A stretch of 64,000 nucleotides of DNA. Source: Progne subis subis (taxonomy: Eukaryota > Chordata > Aves > Passeriformes > Hirundinidae). Each line of letters begins with the position of its first letter. The stretch's first letter is position 1. A program made the position numbers and the translations under genes. Location of the stretch: positions 2,967,872 to 3,031,871 of the forward strand of contig JAKJHU010000056.1 in the NCBI GenBank assembly GCA_022316685.1, in the 5' to 3' direction. Of the stretch, positions 1 to 12,200 are shown piece by piece. The notes beneath the pieces were generated by a model that was not told the DNA's origin, searched no databases, and was given only the letters and a program-made list of their open reading frames with translations.

Positions 1-41
1 GCTCAGTGCCAAGGTGAACAGCCTGGATTCCAGATGATTAC
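1..41 (-). other. Start of the intron after W33
   Basis: Begins with donor gtaatc on the minus strand. Nothing else can be said of so short a piece. Confidence 0.85.
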
Positions 42-274
42 CTGATCTAGCTGTTTTTGGACCATACTTTGCTGCTCAGTAACATGTTTCAGCTGTTCTG
101 CATCTTCCTCAGGGAACTCCCGGCCGGCTTTCTTGGCTGTGCGCTGTTTGGCTGACAGGGCCTTCTTGGATTTTCTGTGAGCTCCAATCTGCTCCTCCAG
201 GTACTTCTGCTGCATTTGAAGAAGTTGTTGTGTATCCTGCAGCCATTCCTCGTATTGCTTTCTCTGTGAATCGT
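42..274 (-). CDS. KMT2C: KMT2C exon W33: Gln-rich coiled coil
   Basis: 233 nt, phases 1 to 0. It encodes [60 protein letters not shown] and VQKQLDQ. Heptad-like Leu/Gln spacing indicates a coiled coil, as annotated in this family near residue 3,060-3,170. Donor CAG|gtaatc at 40-41; the rest of the gene continues to the left of the window. Confidence 0.97.
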
Positions 275-3200
275 CTAGAGAGAAGGGAAATGAAGTGTGA
301 TATGATCTCATCTGGAGATGAGGAGATGAGCTCTCATCCTACTTTTTAAAGCTCATGTTTAACCATCAGGTTCCCCCCATTTTATTTTAAGAAACTAGTG
401 GTCAAATTCAGCCAAATTTGACAGAGAATTCGGTATTTCAACAAGTAGTGTGCTCTTGGAGTGACTTGAGTAAATGAGACAGATATCCAAATTACTGCCT
501 TTGTGAGAGAAAACAGTTTTAACACAGTCCATTTCAGGAGATATCAGCCAGCTGCTGAGGCAGCAAACTTGCACTTGCCAGTGAGCAAATGTGGCTTTGA
601 GAACTGCTACAGAACCCAGTGATTCCCTGTCCTGTCACAGAAGAGGGTACATGGAAGATCTCTGGAAGTCCTCAAGTACAAAGATATTAAGGAGCAAGGA
701 CATAAACTTTCAGGAAACATGACCTGATTAATTCTGTTGTTTGCAGAAAACTGCTGTACATGCCAAATTAATTTTTATTACAACTTCTAAGAAAAATATT
801 AAAATTATCAACATCATCAAATATTCATGAAGTAAAAGAAAGACACTATCTTTGTAAAAATCAGTTTTTCAGTGTCAGCTCTCAGCATGGGTTCTTCAGC
901 ACCAGTGCCATTTCCTGCCTCCAAAATAAATGCCTCTCATTTAGGCTGTAACTGAGACATTGCTCCTCTTTCAAATGAGAAATGCTCATCTGCCACGGGC
1001 AGTCCATCGCTCTCTGATGGTTTTCTGGAGGCAAAACAACCGTGACTGATAACACTTGACCTGCACTAAGCACAGAAAGCACGAGAGGACACTGGCGATG
1101 GTGTCATTTGTCTCCTGATTTTTCTCACATTTTGCGTGAGCTGGGACACCACAAATAAGCACAGATCTTCCTTGTGAAGATCCCTGTTTAACAGAGATAG
1201 CACACAGCAGCATTATTTCAATATAACCACGTCCTCCTTGTGCTCCAGGCCCTGCCACCTTCTAGTCCACAAGTCACTGTGTCAGTGACAGCTTTGTCTG
1301 AAGAGCTCAACTAAACCCACTCAGGGTGAGCTGCAGCCTCAAGGTGCTTTCAGGGAAATATTCTGCTGAACTGATCCCAAAAACTGAGGAGACAATTGAG
1401 TTGAAACACTGAAGAGTATCACGAGAAACATCAAAGTACTGAAATTTTAATGAGTTCTAGGTAAGAGCAACTACTACTGAACAAAAACCAGATTTACTCA
1501 AGTGCTCAGAACCCACCACCACCCAGCCAGAGCAGGGCCATGCTGAGTGCCATGTGAAATCTCACCACAAAGAATTAACTACAGATAATATTGCCAGAGC
1601 TCCTTATTGCATACTCAGTGTTGCTACTCTAGCTTCTGGAAAATGTGAAGGAGTTTACTTCTACTTCTTATTCACAAATATCAAGTGAAGTATTTATAGT
1701 GATAGAAACACTTTTTTACACATGGTCTTCCTCTCCCAACATATGCTCAGTTTTAACTTCTGCTAATAAATCTTTCTCATCACAGAGACTAGGATTCACA
1801 ATTGATCTAGGGCAGCCAGAAATATGGAATCCAAAAAGCTAGTGAAGTATATTTCTGCTTTCAACAGCTGTGCTTCAGAGCCAGTCTTGCCAAACCAATG
1901 CCTGGAAAGCTTTCTCTGGTATTTGTTCAAATAACAATGATGCTGCACAAAACTTTCTGCTTCTGAAATAAAAAAATTCCATCAATACAAACAATTGTTC
2001 TCACTGAGCTCAGAATATTGCAACACAACCCAAGACCTAGGTTTCTAATACAGCAGTACTGCCAGTTAATACACTACTGCTCTCACACAAATCCAAATGA
2101 TTGTTAATTTTCTGTTTCCCTCTTTCCTTACGGTGTTTTGTTAATGATAGCTTCTAGAAAAAAAAAATATTAGCAGCATTTACTGTAAACTCCTTCATTA
2201 CCTAGCATCGTAATGATGAAATGACTCAATTTTAAAAGTACGATTTTTTAATAGATAAGATCCATTTATAGATAGTACATTTTAAAGAAAAGTGTAAAAA
2301 AAACCAAAACAGAACAAAAACCATACAGTAAGTTATTAAATCTTTACTTACTGACAAAACCAGGACCAAAATTGGGAGGATTAGGTCTAGAAATCTGAGG
2401 TGTCAAACTTCCATCCTAAAAATTTCAGTAAAACACACAGAGAAGGATATTAAGTCATAATTCAATTAAAGTACCCCGAACCTAGTTATCATTATTGAAC
2501 AGCTTTGTATCATTATTGAACAAGCCTGTATCCAGTTGCAATACCTGTGTAATTGCCTGTTGCATATGATTTTGGCCTTCACCTGGTCTGAGCCCCTGGC
2601 ACTGGCTGACCCATAAAGGGAAACCTATTTGATAAGCAGAAAGAGAAACTGTAACCTTGCAAATGGGCATTTTAGGAGAGAGAGACAACTTTATTATGTT
2701 GAATTCAAACAAAGCACCCAAATATTTTACAGACATTCACTTGAACTTCTGGACCAAACCTTTTGAGCATCTAGAGCACTACAGACAGCATTTTGCCCTT
2801 GGCTGAAACTTTTGCATTTTACATTTTTCAGAGAGATGATGTAAATATGACCTGCTGTGCTAGAACAGTGAAAACACATACACACACACACACAAGTCTG
2901 TGTTTGTCTTTTAATATTTTATAATTCAAAGAAAAACAGTTGAATGCATTTAGGTTTCCTGGTCACCATCAGAGTCAACTGGAGTTGGGTAAATGTACAG
3001 CTTGGGTAAGTCATTTATTCTCATGGGGCATTGGACAGAGAAAACCCAGTTTGAAGGGTCACACAGAAAGAACAGGCACAGATCCTCCCTGGCCCATGGA
3101 CTCCCCACCTACCCTAAGGACAGCCACGGTGCAGCCTGCACCATTCATGGCTCCTTTTCTCCTCAGAAGGGATTCAAGGAGAGGATGGAACTTCCACTAC

Positions 3201-6200
3201 TTGGGCTAAATCTTACTTACACCCAGCATGAAATGACTTGCTGTAACACAAGGTTCCACTCTTACATGGTCACCCCCCAGATTCCCTAGCACAACCCGTG
3301 GGAGATGTGTCATTACCTAACTAGCAAGTGGGAAAACAAGAAAGCATCAACAGTGAACCCATGTTGGCCATGTTGACCCATGCCATTACAACTGGAACGC
3401 AAGTCTGATGCATTTGAACACCTTTTATAGTTCCTACTGCCATACTGGCTGAAGTCCTAGGAGATAATCCTGTGTTAGCATGGAATGTGAACTACATGAC
3501 AAGAAAGAATTTTAAGAATTATTTTTTTCATTTCCTGCATACAGTCTCCATGAGCTCTGTAATTTCCTTCTACATTCTGTAGCCCTAAAGAATGCTATCA
3601 AGTGTTGCCTACCTGTTCATAACCATTGGTGGCATCCCCATGTTACTCTGTGCCATGACTTTGTTGATCCCCTTAAGAGCCACCATTTTTGCTTTCATTA
3701 TAGGATCTGTGATTCGCATCAAAATCTGTAAGACAAAACAGCAGCAGTGAATCACACAGCTGAACATTACAACTTATCAAATGGTAATTACTTGTTTACA
3801 TTTAGTTCACGTGCAAACCTTCAGTAGAACATTAACTGCATTCCTATTTCACATTCACTGTCTTCCCCATTTTGATATACAAGGTTAATAAGCAGTTTCA
3901 TGTATCCTGTAGAAGAAGTTAGTCCAGCAACAGCTGTCCTTGTTTTCAGCCACAACATACAACCAAAAGCAGGTCAGTCTGAGTGTCTGAGAAGGGCTCT
4001 AGACCAAATCTGGCCTATGACCCAACAGATTAATAAATTCTTTTTATAGGTTTAAGACTCAGGGGGTTGTTTCTGTGATCTCAACTGGCACACCAGCACT
4101 AATGCACTACGAGAATGGCCTTGATGGGCCCAAATTCTCAAATTTAGTGTTTCATTATCAGTTAAATGATGGCAATGGTCTTGATTTGAATGCTCAAACC
4201 TGCTAGGTTATATTAAACAAGCAACCACAGTTTTTCTTAAATTTTTTTTAGTACAAGCAGAATTGCATGTGATATTTCTAGGCCTCACATAGACTGTGGA
4301 TTAGTAACAGCTTTTGATAATCCCTTTTCTTGTGACACAATAAATATGGCAAAAAAAAAAAAAAGTCATTAAAACAACAACCATAAAGTTGATAGATCAA
4401 ATATCAAAAGGTCAGCTACCGCACTTGATCACTTAATTTTGTTTACAAAGGATGCATTTACTCCCTATCTCATGAGAACCTGAAGTATAAGGAGAGTACG
4501 TGACACAGCTGATGTGACAAACATTATCAGTAAAGCAGAGTTACCCCGATCCTGGAAATGACAACAGAAGCCACAGAGTTCAGAATTCCACCTACATGCT
4601 CAATTTCCATACTCCCTTTCTACCTAATAAGCAGGTTGATTTTTATTATGCCACCTTCAAGCTCTACATATTCACCTGCTTCTCGCAGAGCTGTGAATTA
4701 TTTAACTATTTGTTGCTGCATGTTTAAAACACCAACACAGACAAACAGGACACCCACATACCAATATTGGGGAAAAACGGCTCCGAACGCTGGCGAATCA
4801 TGGCTTGCATCTGTCTCTGCTGCTGCTGCTCCTGCCTCTCCTGATCCAAGAGGTCCTGCAGAAGAAGTGGCTGCTCCTCTAGCAGAAGCGGCCTCTCTCG
4901 GTTTTGTTGCTGAGCTAACGGCTGAGGGAGCATCATTTGTTGGGGACCAGAGATGCCACTGGGGCCGGGACGGTTTGGGACAGCCACAGTCTGGGTAGAT
5001 GTCTGTCCTGTCCCAAAGTTATGATTAGATGACTGACCCTGAATAAATCCTGGGTTTGGTGACCCTTGAGAAAAACTATGGTTCATTCGTGGAACCATGG
5101 GCAGATTTGAATTTAAAGTGTTTTCCAAGATCTGTCCAGCAGGTGTCATGAGCGTTTGTGGAATACCTGATCCATGGTTCATTTGTGTGGGTGGCAGAGA
5201 TTGAGATGGAGATCCCAGAGTTCTTGCTTCAGCACTATCTGAGCTTTCACTAGACAGCAAACTTGAGAGGACTGGGGTAGACCCAGAAATACTGCAGGAA
5301 CTTACTGCTCCCTGGACAGGCAGAGCAGATCCCTGAGCATCTGGAGCAGGCACAGTTGTAGCTTGACTGGGAACGGCAGGAGTTTTGTCAGGGAATTCTG
5401 GGTTAGCAGGTTGCGCTGGAGCCTTTTCTCCATCCTTTAACTCCACCTCAGCAGCCTGTTGAGTACTTGTGGACTCGGTATTTCCGTCACCTTTTTCATT
5501 TTCGTTCTTCTTTTCCTCTTGAGTGTTTGGGGAAAGTACTTCCGTTTTAATTTCATTTTCTGTAGCTGATTTCTTTGGTGGAGACTGGGTCTCAGCAGGG
5601 ACAACAGTTATATCACCCTGTTCTTTCTGTTTGGGTTCTTCTGCCTTGCCCTGGATATCTAGTTTGTCATCAATGGGGACACTAAGGTCTAGTTCTTCAT
5701 TAAACATTCCTTTCTTATCCCCCATATCAAGGTCTGGGTCCGTGTATGCAATTAAATCAAACTCCCCAGATCTCAGAAGATCGTCAAGGTGAGGATCATT
5801 GGTTTCCAAATTATCTAGAGTGTCCAGTTCATCTCCTTTCCCATCCTCTGTGTCCAGGTTCAGATTTTCCAAATCCTCATCATCTAAATCCTTGACTTCA
5901 ACCCCCTCAAGGTCTTTCACATCCAAATCTTTTACAGCAGGATCATCAGGATCAAGCTTTTCTTCTAGACCATCGCTCGGCGGGTTGGGAATCTGCAAGT
6001 TTTCGGATTCATCGCTTGGCGCAGACGTAGACAAAGGCGTTCCTGGGAAGGCATCTCCAACTGGCTGACCCAGAGAACGCATCACCAGCGCGGGTGGAGC
6101 CTCAGGATTGATCTGATCCTGCTGGGACTGGGACATGTGCTCCAAACTCGCAGGCATCTGCAACTGGTTCGGTATTCCTTGAGAACTGTGTCTCAGCGGC

Positions 6201-9200
6201 TCCGCCTGTCTCGCGCCTGGGAAATCCTGCCGGGGCAGGAAGCCGGGGTGCCGCTGGTGCTGAGCTGCTGCATCCAGCACGGCGGCAGCAGCGGGACTGA
6301 AGGGCAGCCTGGGCCTCCCGTCGGGAGCTCTGTGGCGCAGCTCGATGAACGCCTGACCCAGGATGTTGTGCTGCTGGACCGGGATCCCCTGCGGGGGGAA
6401 ATGCTGCGAGATCCCGGGCGGGTTACTGATCTGCGGGCTGTTCACCGCCCGGGGCACATCCATATTCAGGGATCTCCTCAGCTGCGGGGGAACTCCAGGG
6501 CGCTGCATGGGCTGCTGAGGGCCAAGGAAACGCTCCTGGCCCGAGGGTGGACCATGGCCACCTCCTGGAAACCCGTATCTAAAACAAAGCAGGGAAGGCC
6601 AAATCATCTCTTTTCTCGGGCTCGCACGACTAATTCGCCAAAATGCTTTACACGATGCATTCGTCGAGATATTTAAATAAATGTTTTGACTAATTATGTA
6701 CCCAATGTATGACTTACATTTAAATGAGCTTTATGACTACAATAAAATAATTGCTTTAATTATGTTTAATAAACAACCTGTTTTCAATTTCAATAATAAT
6801 AATAATGGATAGAAAACTCTGACAGTCAGAACTAACCTAGTAATTAAAATACATCTTAATGCAATCCAGAGTAAAAAAAACCCAGTGTGTGGATTTAGAA
6901 ATTGCTAAGAGTAAATCCAGATACCGAAAAAATTAATTTCTGAGATGACAATGTATGTTGATACTGGTATTCATTTTATATCGTAGCATTTGCTGTAAAA
7001 ATGCCACTGACAGAAGCTGATGTTTAATTCCATACTCATTAGAAATGAATTTATTCATTATTAACACATGAAAAATAAAGTCTGATCTTTTACTTTTTTT
7101 TAGAAATGCTCCAAAAGCCGTGGATAAGATGTTTCAGGTCACATAAGTTTAACTAGTTTTCCAGTTTCTCCATTTATTTTTCTGAATTACTCCCAACAAA
7201 AGAGTATAAAATATTTAGTGTAAAACACACATTCCAATCTTACAGGAAAACCCATTGCACCTACAGATTTCAGGAAGGGTACCAGCTCCTGCAGATGATT
7301 TTTCATGCTGTCCAAGAAGCCCCTTTTTCTCTAACTGCCCTTGTAATACCCTGAGTTTAAGAGATCCAGGAGCTTACCTCAGACCATGAGGTCTCATCCC
7401 CATGGTGTTCATATCTCCTGGAAACTGGGGCCTGTTGAACTGCCCATCCCCAGGGAACGGCCCACGCTGGTCCTTTGGGTACATGGAGAACCTTGGCCCA
7501 CCTGGAGGGACCACAGAGGACCTAATATTCCCAGGATAGGGAGGAGGAGGGCGGTTAAAGATTTGATTTAAGTTGTCTTGCTGCCAGTGCTGAAGAGGGG
7601 CTGCATGGGGAGGAGCTGCTGCGTCCTGCAAGGCCTTCTCCTGGCGAACTGCATTCTTCTTCTGCTGCTGCTGCTGTAGAATAATCTCACGGAGCTTCTG
7701 GCGCTGTTTAAAAGAAAATTAATCATTATGCTTGACACTGCAATTGACATATTTTGAATTGTTACACTCTGCTAGGTTGAGCCTTTTGGAGGAAAGAAAT
7801 CCTTCAGATGTTACAGGAAAATATAAAAAGCCACAATCACCTCAGAAATGAGAAGGAGGGTCAGATGGTGCATGGTGCCAACTCAACATCCAGACATCTT
7901 GATGAAGTGTATGGTGCGCCCCCATTCTACCACTTAACATGGAAGCATCCCTCTTTCCCTTTTTCTATTCCAGTAATGCAGGCCCTTTCACCACAGGAAA
8001 AGAGCACTCTGAGGGACAAAGGTAACTCGAGGTCCACTGAAGAAAATTCAGCAAGAGGTTCTTACACCACAGCTCAGAATTTACTCTTAACTCTGTATGA
8101 TAAATACCACCAGTTTTCCATTAATTTCACTTCCCATCTATCCTTCCCAATGGAAAATTGAACAGCTTTCCACAAGCTGAGTGTAATTCTACCCCTCAGC
8201 AAGAGCTGTATGCCAAACATTCACAGACAGAAACCTGAAGTGAATGTGCCTCAAGAAGAGCCGTGACCAAGGGAAGGGTTCACCGCAACACACTGGCCAA
8301 CTGCAAAGTCACACATGGGGTCTGAGATCTTCGCCTGTACTCCCTCCTTCAGCCAGTGAACAAGTCACTGACAATCAGTTCCACACCTCTTTTTGTTTTG
8401 TTTTGGCCTCTAAAAATGTTTCTTTTTTTCCTCAGACTATAGCTAAAATCACTATTACAGACCAACCACATACAATCTTCAGTGGCTTCAAATATAGCCT
8501 TTGCTTCTTTTTCTGGATGTTGTCCAAACTCCTTAAAAATTACTGGTATTTCTCTATTCTGTATACCTTGGCTCTATCCAGAAGACCAAACTAATAAGTA
8601 AATTGCAATAATTCTTACCTTACACATTGTTATGCTTAATGGCAAGAAACTTCAAGTATTAACAAGAACGGGAGAAATTCTTCTACTCCCAGAATTTTAA
8701 TATGATCAGAATTCTCACCTGTCTTAACTTCTCCGTATCTGCTTGAGACATATTCATGGTATTCTGTGTATCTGTTACTCCCGTGGTGAGCGCTGGGCCA
8801 GGAACTTGCGAAACTTTGGGGAACTGTTGTCCTTGAGAAGTCATCGGAGGATTTCCGGACGCGTTGAAGGCGCCCTCGGATCCAGGCCGTGGCTGTTCGG
8901 CAGCATCGTGGGCCAGCTGGCCAGTTCCAAAAGATTCTGGCTGAGGTCTTGGAGTCATTGGTGGTTGTTCATACGGGTCACGTGCTGGAGTGGCCGCACC
9001 GTGGCTAAATGAATCTGTTATTGCAGGTCCTGCAGCCCTGGGAGTTTGAGAGCATGGGTCTGACGGCCTGACAAAAGTGCCCTGCAACCTGCTCTGTGGG
9101 GTCTGCAGGAAAGAATCTCTGTTTGGTATCAGTCCTGGCCTTGTCATGGCAGGTCTGCTAAAACTCTCAGGAATCCCCGGCCTTGGGGTTGCTGGCTGCT

Positions 9201-12200
9201 GAGAGTAAGGATCACTGAGAACTGGCCGTGGTGTTCCGGGAGGTTGGGCATAGGGATCAGAATGTCTCTGGCTTGCTGGGGACTGAGCAAACAGATCTGC
9301 TGGTTGAGCAGGTCTTGGCGTTGGCGGCTGCTGCATATACGGATCCACTGCGGCGGGACGGGGAGTTCCCGGGGGCTGGGCGTAAGGATCAGCAACTGGC
9401 CGAGGAGTACCTGGAGGCTGGGAGTAAGGGTCCTGAGAAGCTGGCCTTGGAATGGGCCCAGACTGAGGGAAAGAATCGCCCTGCTGTCGCACTATCCGAG
9501 GCGGATGGGCAAAAGGCTCCTTTATGGCAGGGTGGGGAGTGAGGGGAGGCTGGCTGTAGGGATCATTGGCCTGGTTATGGGGGAAGTTATCCACCGGCCT
9601 CGGTGTCAGAGGGGGCCTCTCATAGGGATCAACAGCAACTCGCCGGGGCGTGGCCGGCATGGAGGAGTAAGGATCTTGTGGGGACTGAGGAGGGCGCAGA
9701 GGAGTTTTGAAAGGTCCAGGGCTCCCATCCACAGGAAGCAGGGGTTGGAGTCAATGGAGGCCGTGCATAGGCGTCAGAAGAGGTTACTCTCTGTCTCTGA
9801 AACGTGTCAGTCCTAGGAGCTGGCTTCGTAAAGGGATCGCTGCTTCCAGCAGCCAAAGGAACCTTCCCTGACTGCTCCATAACTATGGGTGACCGTGGGA
9901 CTCCCAGAGGTTTGGAGAACTGCTCTGATGGCATGACAGGCCTGGGTGTGTCTGGGGGCTTTGCATAGGGATCACTGCTACCTGGAGATGAAGAACATGA
10001 GTCCCTGACTGGCGAGGGCCTGCTTCCCGACGGCTCCCGGGACATGGAGGACTGTGCTGCACAGGAATCTAACGGGGCAATGGTGTTCCTTCTAACGAAG
10101 TTCTGGTTGATGGGCGCCGGTCTGGGCGTTCCCACCATTTTAGCGTAGGGATCCATCGGAGAAGGAGGCCTTGCGTTCGTGGAACCTGGAGAGAACATCT
10201 GCTGTGATGATGTCTGAGGAGTCTGAGACTGTGAATCGTGTACTGGGATTCGGGTGGGAGTGGGAGGTGGGGCTTGTGGCTTTAGGAACACATCATCTGA
10301 GGACGCTGATGTGGGCGCAGCAGGGAGCTGCTGCTTTGTGAACAGATCCTTATGGAATGTCTGTTGTGCAGGAGACATGTTTCCATTGCCGGTCTGCGGC
10401 GTTAAGGGGCTCTGGATCCCACTGCTGGGTGTGTCTGAGCCAGACTGGTTCAGGAGCTGCTGCGAACCAAACTGCTGCTGCTGCTGTTGCTGCTGCTGTT
10501 GCTGCTGCTCATTTTTCACCTGTTCAAGCTTCTGTGTGGCTTCTATTTTGGCCTGCTGCTTACTTTTTTGCCGCATTTGCTGTTTTAAAATTATGAGAAA
10601 AAAGGTTACACTTCTAAGTTTAGGGTATACATAATCTTTCTAATGACTGAATCTATAATTAAAACTTTAGGACACATCCAGTATCAGTTACAAATAATTG
10701 CAAATTTTAAATGCAATGGGAGCAGAGAGTCCAGCTATTTGTGAAGTTCAATTACCTTGACGTGCATCTTGCTTGCCTAGGCGTAAGCATTTCCCAGGTT
10801 GCCTAAAGAGCATCACTGCTTTCCAACCTTAGCTTCTGGAGACAAAGGTTACAGACATGCAGCACTGGTGTGGGCTTTGAGACACCCAGCCTCATGTGAG
10901 GCACCAGTCTACAGGACAAAGTTACTGCAATGTAATAAAAACCTACTGCACCAGTCCTCCCATGCAGAGAAAGAACAACCTGTTTCTATAACACCCAGTA
11001 TTTAAGAGTCAAAACTTAAAGAAAAGGTTTTTTACAAGCAGCTTATCTTCTGATAACATCTATTTTCTTCCTAAGCAGAATGGCTGACCGTATACATTTC
11101 TACAAAGAAAGATACAAACTGACTTTATTACAACAGATTCTGACAACGCGGTAAAAAGCAGGGAGAAAATAACAGAACACCCTAAATGCTACACACCTGT
11201 CTGAATTTCCATTCCTGCTCATGTTCCGATTCCCTCTGTTTTAATGGATCTTTAAAGAGGTCGGAGTCGATGCGTGAGCTGGGATCAATGCTATCCTGTT
11301 GCTGCTGCCTTTTCATGGAGTCGTTTGACATCTGTACTTTATTGATGCGCAAAGCAGCTCTATTATCTCTGGCTTTTTGCTGAAAGAAGTGAAAAGATGC
11401 AGTTAGACTTATTTTCTGCTGCTAAGTGTGCACACCGCATCTGTTATTCCTACAAAATCTATCACCATATTATTTGTACAGCTGTTTTAATCACACACAT
11501 CCTCGTGGAAATGACATTATGCGCTTCCAAAAGAATTCCGAACAGAAAATACTTCAGACCTCTACAGAAATTCTGTTTAACATATATGGAAAGAACTAAG
11601 AGGTTACCAGCAATTAGTAAGTTAGTAAACCTATTAGCAAAGCTTTTGTATACAGGAGAGTGTCTGCTCCAGGCACTGTGCTGTGCCAAGAAATCGTTAA
11701 TCCCACCAGTTTACCTTTCAAATCACATATTGGTGTGGTCTAACAACGTGAAGGCTGAGCACAGCAGATGATGTTTGGATCAATAAAGGCCACTAATGTG
11801 AAGAACTTCAGTGACAAGAAAAATACAGTCTAGTCCATTAAATGACCTCTAAAGATCTAAGTCTGGTAACAGTTAACAGTATAAACATAGGATATGGGCT
11901 TATGGATCAGGAAAAACTGTATGGAGACACAGCAATTCCTCTTCAATGAGGCATTTTACAGCCATAGTGACACTTTAAAGTATCTAATGGAAGTTTCAAA
12001 GAGCCTGTTTCACCACCAATCTAGAATGTGATTTCTTTTCTGAACCAAACCCTCACATCCTCTTTTTCACAAATTTATTTGTAGCTGTCAAGTAGGGGTT
12101 GCCTAGAGGAAAAGGCTTTAATACTTTCTCCCCCCCACCACATAAATGAAATAGTGACATGGATGAGAGCACCAATGTCACAGCAGCAGAAAAATCACTG

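Noticed and set aside
2581..2590. A donor-like CCAG|gtgaag created at the W31 insertion
   Set aside because: Using it gives a 42-nt exon leaving phase 2, which joins neither W32 nor W33 in frame, and the codons beyond it are conserved protein.
4558..6676. Plus-strand open frames across exon W29 (4558-4998, 5523-5792, 5799-6068, 6137-6676)
   Set aside because: They are antisense shadows of the minus-strand KMT2C exon and encode Ser/Arg-rich sequence with no family likeness.
8743..10634. Plus-strand and alternate-frame open frames across exon W27
   Set aside because: Shadows of the repeat-rich KMT2C exon; the poly-Cys/poly-Ala runs are the polyQ tract in other frames.
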